From Crenothrix polyspora (GTDB taxonomy: Bacteria > Pseudomonadota > Gammaproteobacteria > Methylococcales > Methylomonadaceae): DNA of 64,000 nt. The DNA is taken from NCBI RefSeq assembly GCF_900163755.1, contig NZ_FUKI01000096.1:1-64000 (forward strand), read 5' to 3'. Under the pieces are notes generated by a model. That model saw only the letters and a list, made by a program, of their open reading frames with translations. It had not been told where the DNA came from and ran no database searches. Both the position numbers and the translations under genes were made by a program. Shown piece after piece: positions 9,501 through 18,396 of this stretch; position 1 is the first letter of the stretch; every line of letters starts with the position of its first letter.

Positions 9501-12074
9501 TTAAACAACCACAAAATCCGCGTAGGTTAATGCCAGATGAACACCCAGGGTCGTGATTTTATCGGGCGCAGTCCCTCCTATACCGTCGGCATCGTAAAAT
9601 AACGCGCCAGTATTTTTGTTGTAAATCAGGTAGTCATCGCTATCCAGTGCTTTAGAGCCAATGATAAAGTGCCTGGCTGCGAGCTGACCTGCATCCAGTA
9701 CTGTGAAATACGCATTATTTAGCTGGAGGGTGTCATCAATCGGTGTGAAATCGGTAATCTTGCTTATCGTCCACCAGTCGCTTATGAAAGTATCTTTACC
9801 CAATCCACCGGTTAATACACTGTAACCTTCATAGTCAATGATTGTTAAGCTATCGTTACCATTGCCGCCGGATAAGCTGTCACCGCTGCGGCCAATGAGT
9901 GTATCGTTGCCATCACCACCCAATAAGCGGTCTTTGCCACCGTCACCAACGAGTTTATCGTTACCATTGCCGCCGTATAAGCTGTCACTGTAACTGTTAG
10001 CAAAAAAGCCATCGCCGCCGCCTGCATTTAACGTATCATTGCCATCATTGCCGTAAAGAACATCCTTACCCGCACCGCCAAATAAATTATCATCGCCGGC
10101 GTTACCTAATAAGATGTCATTATCTGCACCGCCCCATAAAATATCATCGCCATTTTTGCCCGCTAAGCTATCATTGCCCGCGTAGCCATTGAGAACATCA
10201 TCACCCGACGTGCCTGCTGAGGTATCATTGCCTTTTGATTCTGTTGCGCCATGCTGGGTAATATTAAGGATTATTTTTGTGCTGCCGGTCAGTAGGCCAT
10301 CTGTTACTGTTACCGTAAAACGCACGCTTTTATCAGTGCCCAAGCCGTTAATCGCTTCGGCATTCGGTGTAAAACTATAGGCCCCCGTTTTTTCATTGAG
10401 CGCCAAAATACCGTAAGTTTCAAAATTGGATTTGATGATATCCCCATCGGCGGGGTAACTATCAACAATGCTGTAGGTTAATGGTTTGTTGTCTACCTGG
10501 CTGGTATGCAATGTGCCGGTAATCACTTTAAAACTGTCATTTAAGGGCGTGTCGGTATATTTAATAACCGTAGGCGTTTTAAGTACGGGGGCATTAATGC
10601 TAACTTCGGTAAAGCCCAGTGCCGCCAATGCGCCGCCTGTGCCGGTATTGCCGTCGTCAAAGCGCCAATCAATTTTTACGATGGCGGACGTGTGCGCGGT
10701 GTTCTGGTAGCTTATGGATGATAACAGCGCATCGACACGCGCTTGGCTGGCGTTGTTATTGAAAGTAATTGTTAATTTGCCAGCGCTGTTGCTGACTGTG
10801 CCTACTGTAACACCGGCTAACACGGCGTTGTTAGCACTGAAACTCAATTTGCCACTGCCAGAAAACACATCCTGGCTATTGGCACCGTTGTGCCGTGCCA
10901 AGGTGACAGAAGCCCCCGCATAATGGCCTTGTGCGTTTAATTCGGCATCAAAAATACTGGCTGAGCTATCTAAAACCACAGCGGGTTTGTTGTCGGCGTA
11001 ATTGGCACTGCTGTTTAACGTGTGTGTACCGCCAAATGAGGTATCCAAACTGCCATTGGCGTTGTAGCGCACTAGGGCAAAATGTCCATCGCTGCTGCCG
11101 GTTAACAATATTTTGCCATCTGCTTGTACGGTGACAGAGTCTGTGCGGTCATCGCCACCCAAATCGGTTATCACCTTGCCATCGCCTGAAAAGCTGGTAT
11201 CCAACGTGCCATTAGCGTTGTAACGCACGACAGCGACATTGCCATCACTGTTGCCCGCTACTAAAATTTTGCCATCGCTTTGCACAGTAATAGCACGGCC
11301 ACCGTCATCAGTGCCTACGTTGGTTATGATTTTACCATCGCCAGAAAAGCGGGTGTCTAATGAACCATTGGCATTGTAGCGCACCAAAGCAAAGCTAGGA
11401 TAGGCGGGATTGGACGCATTATTTGCACTGGTAAGTATGGTTGCCTCTCCCGCCACCAGAATTTTGCCGTCGGCTTGTACGGTTACCGCATAGCCATCTG
11501 CACCATCTTCTATTGCAGTGGTCAGTTTGCCATCACCGGAAAAATGGGTATCTAAAGTGCCATTGGTGTTGTAACGCACCAAGCCAAAGTAATGCGGGAA
11601 GGATTGGCCGTTTTCATAACCTCCCGTGCGACCTGCTACCAAAATTTTGCCATCGGTTTGCACAGCAATGTCGAGTGCGTACTCATAACCTCCGCCAAAA
11701 CTCACCCGCGTAGTCACTTCGCCATCACCCGAAAAACTGTTGTCTCGCGTACCATCTGGGTTATAACGCATGACGGAAAAGTTTGAACCATGGCCTGTTA
11801 CTAATATTTTCCCGTTGCCCTGTGTAAAAACAGACGTGTGATAGGGATCGGTGTTTTTCAACGAGAGTGTCGTCATGCCATCATCAGAATAGCTGACATC
11901 CAAACTACCATTAGTGTTAAAACGCACAAAAGTGAGATCACTTCCGTTAATACCGGTTACCCAAATGCTGCCATCGGCTTGCAGCTTGGCGTAGGTGGCT
12001 TCAATGGCAATAGATGTGTCTACCACTTTACCAGTGGACTTAACTAAAAAATTGGGCGGGGTATTGGTAGGCAT
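9501..12074 (-). CDS. Giant secreted delta-60 / RTX repeat protein (copy 2)
   Basis: The 857-residue product is a paralog of the protein encoded just downstream. It has delta-60 repeats over roughly residues 20-340 ([30 protein letters not shown]), the shared middle block [16 protein letters not shown] / TLARHNGANSQDVFSG, a cadherin-like segment, RTX nonapeptides (about 600-740) and the same C-terminus, DYLIYNKNTGALFYDADG, ending LALTYADFVVV. No signal peptide is seen, which fits type I secretion. The leader GAGGTTTTATG is almost identical to that of its partner, so the duplication included the ribosome binding site. No ABC exporter or membrane-fusion gene is in the window. Confidence 0.85.
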   Translation of the reverse strand: MPTNTPPNFLVKSTGKVVDTSIAIEATYAKLQADGSIWVTGINGSDLTFVRFNTNGSLDVSYSDDGMTTLSLKNTDPYHTSVFTQGNGKILVTGHGSNFSVMRYNPDGTRDNSFSGDGEVTTRVSFGGGYEYALDIAVQTDGKILVAGRTGGYENGQSFPHYFGLVRYNTNGTLDTHFSGDGKLTTAIEDGADGYAVTVQADGKILVAGEATILTSANNASNPAYPSFALVRYNANGSLDTRFSGDGKIITNVGTDDGGRAITVQSDGKILVAGNSDGNVAVVRYNANGTLDTSFSGDGKVITDLGGDDRTDSVTVQADGKILLTGSSDGHFALVRYNANGSLDTSFGGTHTLNSSANYADNKPAVVLDSSASIFDAELNAQGHYAGASVTLARHNGANSQDVFSGSGKLSFSANNAVLAGVTVGTVSNSAGKLTITFNNNASQARVDALLSSISYQNTAHTSAIVKIDWRFDDGNTGTGGALAALGFTEVSINAPVLKTPTVIKYTDTPLNDSFKVITGTLHTSQVDNKPLTYSIVDSYPADGDIIKSNFETYGILALNEKTGAYSFTPNAEAINGLGTDKSVRFTVTVTDGLLTGSTKIILNITQHGATESKGNDTSAGTSGDDVLNGYAGNDSLAGKNGDDILWGGADNDILLGNAGDDNLFGGAGKDVLYGNDGNDTLNAGGGDGFFANSYSDSLYGGNGNDKLVGDGGKDRLLGGDGNDTLIGRSGDSLSGGNGNDSLTIIDYEGYSVLTGGLGKDTFISDWWTISKITDFTPIDDTLQLNNAYFTVLDAGQLAARHFIIGSKALDSDDYLIYNKNTGALFYDADGIGGTAPDKITTLGVHLALTYADFVVV

Positions 12075-12115
12075 AAAACCTCAGCTTAGTAAAAAATAAT
12101 AATTGACATAACAGC

Positions 12116-12244
12116 TACAGCATTTTCACAGTTCAATAGTTATAGCGTAACCGTTCGCACTGAGCTTGTTGAAGTGTGCCGACCATGCTTCGACAAGCTC
12201 AGCACGAACGGTGGCTGTAACTGTCCTAAGTTGAAAACGCTGTA
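12116..12244. repeat. Dispersed palindromic element, family 1, copy A (129 bp)
   Basis: It starts TACAGCATTTTCACAGTTCA and ends AAGTTGAAAACGCTGTA, with an internal hairpin core containing CTTCGACAAGCTCAGCACGAACGG. The same element recurs at 32369-32470 (shorter, same orientation) and at 50229-50459 and 55326-55455 (opposite orientation). It encodes no protein and lies between genes, so it is best seen as a REP/MITE-like element moved in trans. Confidence 0.85.
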
Positions 12245-12337
12245 AATCGATTTTTATCCAGTGTAGCAAAAAAAAGCGGCAAAAATAGAAAATAATGGCT
12301 CTATGTGAATACCAGTAAGTAATGCGATAATGTAGTT

Positions 12338-12784
12338 ATGAAAATGCGCGTTATTATAAAAAGACTCTCAAATCCTCGTGTTAAAAAGCGATTAAAAATC
12401 GGCCTCTCTGCGTGTGGCGGGGTAATTTTGATTGGCCTGACATTTAAGCTTGCCTATGATATTGGTTATTTTGATGCGCGAGCGCTTGAAAATGAGCAAA
12501 ACGCGGGGTTACTCATTACGCAACCCGTGCTGACAATGGAATCTGCGCAGCGTATTGTTTCGGGTGCGCTAAAAGAAGACCCCACTAATCCACAAACAAT
12601 TGTCGATGAGATTATTGATAATAATCACAAGCTTTCGATCATTATTATAGAAAATAACAAGCAAAAGAAAATTGCTTGGATTATAGATATGCGTTTGTTT
12701 TTTAAAGATGACCTATTCAACGACGAAGGTTATAACTTAACCAAAGGTATTGAGTATCAGCACAATATTAAACGGGGTGAGTAA
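12338..12784 (+). CDS. Hypothetical single-pass membrane protein
   Basis: Family not recognised. The 148-residue product starts with a very basic stretch (VIIKRLSNPRVKKRLKIG) followed by one hydrophobic segment, about residues 26-46 (ACGGVILIGLTFKLAYDIGY), suggesting an N-in membrane anchor and an exported C-terminal domain. The rest is charged and mixed, with an IVDEIIDNNHKLSIIIIENN stretch. No ribosome binding site stands out. It is the first gene of an accessory patch between two repeats-rich stretches; no neighbour suggests a role. Confidence 0.55.
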   Translation: MKMRVIIKRLSNPRVKKRLKIGLSACGGVILIGLTFKLAYDIGYFDARALENEQNAGLLITQPVLTMESAQRIVSGALKEDPTNPQTIVDEIIDNNHKLSIIIIENNKQKKIAWIIDMRLFFKDDLFNDEGYNLTKGIEYQHNIKRGE

Positions 12785-12880
12785 TGATCGCTAATAATAG
12801 ATTTTACAGTGTGTGATTATATAAATCCCCCACTTGTTAATGTTTGATATATTGTTTTCCCTAAAGATACAGTTGCTCGT

Positions 12881-13175
12881 GAAATACGAACTGCAAAGCA
12901 CCTAAACATTTAACCACTGGCTTATAAAATTGAAAGACAGGACGGTCAAAAACCAATTACTGTCCAGATTGGCATGAGTTGAAAACGGTAATTTTGGTGA
13001 TACTAAAGCTTTGGACTCCAATTTGTTTGAGCTGCGTTGTTTCTTTGGCGGCGGCATTAGGGTTTATTACACAATCCGTAACCAGCAGGTTGTTTTATTA
13101 TGGGTTGGCGGAGATAAATCTAGCCAAAGCAGGGACATAGAAAAAGCCAAAACCATTTTGAATACTTTTGAGTAG
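12881..13175 (+). pseudogene. Decayed HigB/RelE-type toxin gene
   Basis: Conceptual translation gives EIRTAKH in one frame (12881-12901), then, after about 7 extra bases (a +1 shift), NHWLIKLKDRTVKNQLLSRLA, an in-frame TGA at 12975-12977, and then VENGNFGDTKALDSNLFELR and a downstream half ending KAKTILNTFE before the stop at 13173-13175. The pieces match, in order, the RelE/ParE-fold addiction toxins of the Gp49/HigB type, including the ELRCFFGGGIRVYY and LLWVGGDKSSQ blocks. The TGA replaces what is probably a CGA arginine codon (one base change). No start codon survives. The gene stops 3 bp before the intact antitoxin, the usual toxin-first order of this class. Confidence 0.82.
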
Positions 13176-13178
13176 ACC

Positions 13179-13457
13179 ATGAACGAAACTATAGCCTCCT
13201 TTGATATTGCCGAACATCTTGAAATAGATGCTGACATCCGTGATTTTTTGCGAGAAACTGCCAATAACGGTGATGTATCAGATTTTATTCATGCACTTAA
13301 TATTGCTTCTCGTGCTAAAGGCATGGGCGAAGTTGCCAAACAAGCTGGAGTGACGCGTGCCAGCCTGTATAAGTCTCTAGCCGATGGCGGAAACCCACGC
13401 TTTGAAACCATCGCCAAAATTGTTGAGTCGTTGGGTTGCAAGCTGGTCGTATCTTAG
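13179..13457 (+). CDS. HigA-type antitoxin (addiction module antidote)
   Basis: This intact 92-residue protein matches the addiction-module antidote family that pairs with HigB/Gp49 toxins: an N-terminal FDIAEHLEIDADIRDFLRET segment and an XRE-like helix-turn-helix, GMGEVAKQAGVTRASLYKSL, followed by GNPRFETIAKIVESLGCKL. Such proteins neutralise the toxin and repress the shared promoter. Here the upstream toxin is broken by a frameshift and a stop codon, so this is a stranded antitoxin. It may persist as a regulator or as an anti-addiction gene against related toxins. Confidence 0.88.
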   Translation: MNETIASFDIAEHLEIDADIRDFLRETANNGDVSDFIHALNIASRAKGMGEVAKQAGVTRASLYKSLADGGNPRFETIAKIVESLGCKLVVS

Positions 13458-13464
13458 CGAAGAA

Positions 13465-13758
13465 GTGCTAGCCGCTATCCTAAACATACCAGAATCAGCC
13501 TATTTTGTTTGGGATGGCATTGACGAAGACGAACGCCCCTTAGGAACGCGCACGAAATAACTTGAGCAAGTTCATGCTTCGACAGGCTCAGCACGAACGG
13601 TGGTGGCGTTTAAGTTGTTCAAGTTATTTCATGCACGCCCCTTAACAAAAGAAGAGCTGCTTGCTGGTATTGCAGCAATGGAAGCGCAACGCGGCAAAGG
13701 TAGTGATGCTGAAGCCGGTAAACCACAAAACACGCAGGAGCAAACATGGCCACAATAA
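13465..13758 (+). pseudogene. Small BrnA-like ORF interrupted by a palindromic element
   Basis: The frame EEVLAAILNIPESAYFVWDG-IDEDERPL runs up to 13542 and continues at 13636 with RPLTKEELLAGIAAMEAQRG and a tail ending TWPQ. Removing 13543-13635 and one copy of the 9-bp repeat CGCCCCTTA restores one continuous frame, so the element inserted into a working gene. The start is uncertain: a GTG at 13465 is possible and no ATG is seen. The text VWDGIDEDERPLTKEEL and a following QRG motif recall the N-terminal part of COG3514/BrnA-like antitoxins, but this is a weak assignment. Its end overlaps the start of the DUF1640 gene. Confidence 0.6.
13543..13635. mobile_element. Palindromic miniature element, family 2, inside a gene
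   Basis: The 93-bp imperfect palindrome (GGAACGCGCACGAAATAACTT at one side, AAGTTATTTCATGCA at the other, CTTCGACAGGCTCAGCACGAACGG in the middle) is flanked by a 9-bp direct repeat CGCCCCTTA at 13534-13542 and 13636-13644. An almost identical copy is nested in the family-1 element at 50249-50344. It has no coding capacity. Confidence 0.85.
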
Positions 13759-14018
13759 CTTTTGATACCCTTGAACTGGTCGATAAGCTAAAAACCGCCG
13801 GTATACCGCAAGCACAGGCCGAGGCCGTTGTGCGGGTTATTGCTGAAGCGCAAGATGGACTTGTCACAAAACATGACCTAATTGAAGTTAAAAATGAAAT
13901 TAAAGCAGAAATGAATGTGCGCTTTGAACGCGTTGACGGTGAATTAAAACTAAACAGATGGATGCTGGGCGTACTATTGGCAGGTGTTATCTCTTTGGTA
14001 TTAAAAGCATTTTTTTAA
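13746..14018 (+). CDS. DUF1640-type coiled-coil protein with membrane tail
   Basis: This 90-residue protein matches the DUF1640 pattern: FDTLELVDKLKTAGIPQAQAEAVVRVIAEAQ at the start, a charged helical middle (LVTKHDLIEVKNEIKAEMNVRFERVDGEL) that looks like a coiled coil, and a C-terminal hydrophobic segment MLGVLLAGVISLVLKAFF. Bacterial members are often found beside toxin-antitoxin or mobile loci, as here; their function is unknown. The ATG overlaps the 3' end of the interrupted upstream ORF, so the two were once probably cotranscribed. Confidence 0.82.
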   Translation: MATITFDTLELVDKLKTAGIPQAQAEAVVRVIAEAQDGLVTKHDLIEVKNEIKAEMNVRFERVDGELKLNRWMLGVLLAGVISLVLKAFF

Positions 14019-14098
14019 AAACCGTCCTGATGTATACAACATGGTTGCTGGAGATTATTACCTTACTGCAGCAACCATAAACCGATTCAATAGGCTTG

Positions 14099-15427
14099 TT
14101 ACAACATAAAGCCAATATTACGGCTTGCAAACTTATCTAAGCCTGTAAAGACCTGTGCAATATCCGCATCCGCCCCACCAAACCAACTGGCCAAGGTCGC
14201 CCCAAATTGCGACGTGGAAATTTTAGGAATCCACACGCCACGGTTATTGGCATCATCAGGCCCGCCCAGCGCAAACTCCGGCATAGCACCGTAAACGCCA
14301 CCACGCACGGCTCCGCCCAAAATCAGATGATGACTGCCCCAACCGTGGTCACACCCCGTACCGCTGGGTTGAAAAGTACGGCCAAACTCCGATTGGGTAA
14401 ACGCCGTCACCTGAGATTGCAGTCCTATTTCGCCGGTCGCCGCGTAAAATGCCGATATCGCCTGCGACAACTGCACAAACAAATTCTTCTGTGTGCCCTT
14501 CAAAGTATTATGGGTATCAAACCCGCCTAATGAACAATAAAACACCTGCCGACCAGAGCCCAGTTTAGAGCGCAAACGTATTTGCCTGGCCACTTCTTTT
14601 AGCTGGTTTCCCAATGCTGTATTCGGAAATACCGTGGCCAAAGGGGTCAAGCCGTTATCCAGTGCTTTCAGGTCATCCGATAATTTCAGCCCTTCGGCAA
14701 ACATGCGGTTAGCCACCTGGCGTATGGGATTGCCACCGTCCAATGCCAATATTGCATCCAGCGCTTTTCGGCGAGACACAGCACTGGCCGTACTGTTTAA
14801 AGCGATGATATTAAGGTTCGATCCTGGCCCGATGGCATTGCCGGTCACAATCTGCCCTTGCAAGTATAATGATGGGTGGGTTGTAGAAATCCCCGCCAAA
14901 TTGCCGGTTTCGCCGGTAATATCCAACAACCTACCACCCCAACCCGTACCATTGGGCTTGGCATGGCCGGTTTCCGCTTGCGTGGTTTGGTCTGAATGCG
15001 CAAACAGATTGGATGGCCGTGCCTGCCCCGCCAAAAACTGGGCACGGGTTAAAGGTTGCACCAACATGCCGGTGTTCAGCACAAACGCCAGTTGCCCAGA
15101 TATATACAGCGGGTTCATTTCCGCCAAGCCTGTATGTAAGGCATACGGGTTGCCCGCCTTATCCATAATCGACGGCAGCAATTCTGCGCCCGTCAATGCC
15201 AAGCTACCACGCACGGATTTGTACGCGGCATACCGTGTCGCATCCATCGGCACAATCAGGTTATTGCCGTCATTGCCACCGGCCAAATACACACACACCA
15301 ACGCCTTGTAATCGCCTGCACCTGCGGCCTGTGACTGTTCCGCGTACAAACCGCTTAAACCCAACGCCGTCAATCCCGCTGAAAACTTTAAAAATTTGCG
15401 GCGGCTAAAGTGATTATAATTTTCCAT
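14099..15427 (-). CDS. DUF1501 family Tat-exported protein
   Basis: The 442-residue product begins with a twin-arginine signal (FSRRKFLKF, Arg9-Arg10) followed by a hydrophobic segment and AQS/QAAG cleavage region, so it is exported folded through Tat. The mature part has the DUF1501 blocks: VCVYLAGGNDGNNLIVPMD, LAFVLNTGMLVQPL, SDQTTQAETG, SLGGFDTHN, and TQSEFGRTFQPSGTGCDHGW with HHLILGGAVRGG. The fold resembles sulfatase/alkaline phosphatase-like proteins, but the catalytic role is not established. It follows the DUF1800 gene by 16 bp, forming the usual DUF1800-DUF1501 pair. Confidence 0.92.
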   Translation of the reverse strand: MENYNHFSRRKFLKFSAGLTALGLSGLYAEQSQAAGAGDYKALVCVYLAGGNDGNNLIVPMDATRYAAYKSVRGSLALTGAELLPSIMDKAGNPYALHTGLAEMNPLYISGQLAFVLNTGMLVQPLTRAQFLAGQARPSNLFAHSDQTTQAETGHAKPNGTGWGGRLLDITGETGNLAGISTTHPSLYLQGQIVTGNAIGPGSNLNIIALNSTASAVSRRKALDAILALDGGNPIRQVANRMFAEGLKLSDDLKALDNGLTPLATVFPNTALGNQLKEVARQIRLRSKLGSGRQVFYCSLGGFDTHNTLKGTQKNLFVQLSQAISAFYAATGEIGLQSQVTAFTQSEFGRTFQPSGTGCDHGWGSHHLILGGAVRGGVYGAMPEFALGGPDDANNRGVWIPKISTSQFGATLASWFGGADADIAQVFTGLDKFASRNIGFML

Positions 15428-15443
15428 GATGACTCCCTAGACC

Positions 15444-17852
15444 TTAGCGTTGTACAGAATATTCGCTGGAAACAGCGGTTAAAAAGATAGCCCCCAGTGC
15501 GCGTTGCTGGGTATTGGTACTCACAATGGCATCGGTGGCCGTCAAAATAATGTGCTTCAGTTGTGGGGACATGCGGCCTTCCAGCAAACCCTGGTTGACC
15601 TTTTCCACCAGTGCCGCAGAATCGCCCGCCACATCGGTATACGGTGTCAAATCAATTTTAAAGGCTGTATTGAAATCACCTTTTAGTATTTTGTAGATGA
15701 CATTGGCGCGTTCCAACGCCTGGCTGGGTGGGTAAATCTGGAATTCCGGCCCGTATAACGCTGAATTTTTAGGCAGCAAAGACAACGGCGAGTAAAAACT
15801 GAATACTGTCGGCGGTGTCAGCACTTTCTGGTTTAATTTGGCGAATTCATATTGGAACACACTGGGGTCAGTGATTTGCGCACCCAACGCCCGGCCAAAG
15901 CCCAAAATATGCAGGATAGGATCTTTCAAATGCCCTTGCGCAAGCGTAGGTGCTCCTACAGCTTCCACATCCGTCAAGATGGCCGTCAATACAGCTTTAA
16001 GATCACCACGCACACCTTGCCCATTATTGACAAACACATCGGCCACACGGCGGATATAATCGGGGCTGGGGTTGCTGGTCACCAACGAGCGTATCAACCG
16101 TGTGGCAATAAACGGTGGTAGGTTCGGGTGGTTGAAAATACCGTCAAGCACGGCATTCAAATCCAGTTCCGGCGACTGCCCTGCGGGTAACACTTGGCCT
16201 TTCAATAAGGTTTTACTGCCGGTGTCGTGGCTTTCAGTCCTAAATTCCATCGAGCCGACAAAATACTCCGGATTGCGCGTAGCAGGTGCAACGCCAGGTT
16301 GGGTTGGGTATGTCCAGCCCGTTAACGCCCGTGAATATTCGGCTATATCCTGTTGGTTATAGGTAGGGATCGGCTGGCCGTTGGCATCTTTTTTCAGGCT
16401 GCCGTCCTGGTTAAGTTCCCACAGGCCGATAGTGAACAATTGCAATAACTCACGCGGGTAGTTTTCATTCGGCGCACTGCTGGTAGTCAGTTTACGGCTG
16501 TTGGCCAAATCCAGATATTTGCCCATCGTCGGACTGAGTGTTACCTTATAAAGTAAGGTACGGAAATTACCAAAGGCATTACGTGATAACAAACGCACCC
16601 AGGGAATCAGCTCAAAGCCGTTGTTATTTTTTCTGGATGACACCACCACCGTTTGGCTTAATGCGAACATCATGCGTTGGCGTAGCTGGTCGCTACCATT
16701 GGCCATATTGAGAAACACTTTGTCCAGTACCTGATTAATATCCAGACCGTCAGCCAGCGTACTTTCCGGCATGCTGATTTGCTGGGCTAGCCAAACGGGT
16801 ATGCCAGATGATTGCAAGGCAGGGATGCTGGTTGGCGTAGGGCCAAAGGTGGCCATTTCCAAAAAGCGACCGGCTTCGTTTCTGCCCATAATGTCCTGGA
16901 CATTAATATCCACACTGTCTTTCCCCGTACCGCCACGGCCATCGCTGACGGTTAAGGTAAACGTTAACGTGGTGTAGGCGTTGATGGCAGGTGCGATAAA
17001 GCTGGGGGTTGCGGTATTCGCACCCACTAAATTGACAGTGACAGCCCCCGCTGTTTGTTGCCAGCTATAGGTCAGTGTATCGCCATCCACATCTGTGCCG
17101 CCGCCATTAAGCGTGACCGAACTGCCCTCGCTCACTTGCTGGTCGCTGCCTGCATTGGCGACGGGTGCGTTGTTGTTCAGTACATTCAAACTGACAGTAA
17201 CCCAGGGAGCACCTAAGCCGCTAGGGTCTGTGACTTTGTAAGTAAAACTGTCCGCACCGACATAATTATATTTTGGGCTGTAGGTAACGACATTGTTGGC
17301 TTTGAGCGTGATTTTACCGCCTTGCTTGCTTCCAGCATTAAAGGCATAAACCAGCGGATCACCGTCAGCATCTGTACCGACTAACGCAATGTCAGTCAGT
17401 ATGTTTTTGTTGGTCGTGATGTTTAATGCTTGGGCAACAGGACGGTCATTAACCGGCCTAACAACAACACTTACCTTGGCTGGTTCGGAATCTAATACAC
17501 CATCATTCACCTTAAACAAGAAGTCGTCGGGTGTTTGCGGGGTGTTGTTGTAATTGCTGGCAGGTTGGTAATAGGCCGTTGTGCCGACAATATTTACTGC
17601 TCCTTTTGCTGGCTGGCTGACAAGGCTATAAGTTAAACTTTTGTTTTCCGGATCTTTACCCGCCAATCGGATGGAAAGTTTGCTGTCCTCATTGGTCGTC
17701 ACCGTTGCGGGTGTGGCTGTGGGCGGTAAATTAACTGCCGCCATTGCTATAGTGAACGGCATTGCTAAGGCCAGTGCCGCCGCAACCTGCGTGGGCTTAC
17801 CCATTCTTGAAATACGCCAATTCCTATCACTCGAATTTTTTCTTACTTGCAT
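15444..17852 (-). CDS. DUF1800 family exported protein with Ig-like repeats
   Basis: The ATG at 17852 is chosen over a GTG at 17870 because GGGTGAG sits at a proper distance before it; this gives 802 residues. A signal-like hydrophobic stretch (VAAALALAMPFTIAMA, about residues 22-37) follows. Three beta-sandwich-like domains come next: a cadherin-like segment with LAGKDPENKSLTYSL, one with VGTDADGDPLVYAF, and a PKD-like one with APVANAGSDQQVSEGSSVTL. The DUF1800 domain begins near residue 325 (GRNEAGRFLEMATFGPT) and runs to the end (RELLQLFTIGLWEL, YSRALTGW). DUF1800 proteins pair with DUF1501 proteins and are thought to act outside the cytoplasmic membrane; the substrate is unknown. Confidence 0.9.
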   Translation of the reverse strand: MQVRKNSSDRNWRISRMGKPTQVAAALALAMPFTIAMAAVNLPPTATPATVTTNEDSKLSIRLAGKDPENKSLTYSLVSQPAKGAVNIVGTTAYYQPASNYNNTPQTPDDFLFKVNDGVLDSEPAKVSVVVRPVNDRPVAQALNITTNKNILTDIALVGTDADGDPLVYAFNAGSKQGGKITLKANNVVTYSPKYNYVGADSFTYKVTDPSGLGAPWVTVSLNVLNNNAPVANAGSDQQVSEGSSVTLNGGGTDVDGDTLTYSWQQTAGAVTVNLVGANTATPSFIAPAINAYTTLTFTLTVSDGRGGTGKDSVDINVQDIMGRNEAGRFLEMATFGPTPTSIPALQSSGIPVWLAQQISMPESTLADGLDINQVLDKVFLNMANGSDQLRQRMMFALSQTVVVSSRKNNNGFELIPWVRLLSRNAFGNFRTLLYKVTLSPTMGKYLDLANSRKLTTSSAPNENYPRELLQLFTIGLWELNQDGSLKKDANGQPIPTYNQQDIAEYSRALTGWTYPTQPGVAPATRNPEYFVGSMEFRTESHDTGSKTLLKGQVLPAGQSPELDLNAVLDGIFNHPNLPPFIATRLIRSLVTSNPSPDYIRRVADVFVNNGQGVRGDLKAVLTAILTDVEAVGAPTLAQGHLKDPILHILGFGRALGAQITDPSVFQYEFAKLNQKVLTPPTVFSFYSPLSLLPKNSALYGPEFQIYPPSQALERANVIYKILKGDFNTAFKIDLTPYTDVAGDSAALVEKVNQGLLEGRMSPQLKHIILTATDAIVSTNTQQRALGAIFLTAVSSEYSVQR

Positions 17853-18396
17853 AGCAATACACTCACCCACTTGTCAATTAAAATCTAAATAGAGCATAAA
17901 TCACAAAAATCCGACATATTTTATATAATATATTGCATATTTTATTATTTTATTACATAAGTGATCGATATTATTGGCTCCATAACACCTACAATAAATG
18001 TAGACCATAAGTATAAAGAACTGAATGAAGTAGAGAAAAAATGTTAAAACAACGCAAAAACATAACCTGTAAGGTGTGTGAATCGTAGCAAACCATCGCA
18101 AGCCAGACAGTGGCCAATGTTAGATGTGTTGAGAATCTTACAAACAGTTGTGTTTGGCTTTGGTGTTGTATTAGGTGGGGTGGTTTGTATAATCTATTTG
18201 ATAATGAATAAATTGTTGTGTTTTAAGACGAATTCCACGCTGTACGTAGCTTAAAAATCAACAGTGCGCTTAACAATTAAAGCTATAAAAAATCTGTAGT
18301 TAGCAGAATTAGTGGAAAATAGAGTACAATATACAGGAGTAAGTCAATTACACCCTACGTGCCATGCACGTTTCCAATCTTTCTACAGGTAAATAC
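17853..18396. other. Intergenic region between DUF1800 gene and helicase
   Basis: This 540-bp AT-rich stretch separates two divergent genes. A 66-codon reverse reading frame at 17901-18101 is present but has no ribosome binding site or family pattern and is not called. The 300 bp before the helicase probably contain its promoter and a long leader, as is common for cold-inducible DEAD-box genes, but no clear motif was found. Confidence 0.5.

Noticed and set aside
17853-17870. GTG start of the DUF1800 protein
   Set aside because: The ATG at 17852 has GGGTGAG at a proper distance before it, while the GTG has none.
17901-18101. 66-residue hydrophobic reverse ORF
   Set aside because: AT-rich low-complexity sequence, no ribosome binding site and no family pattern.
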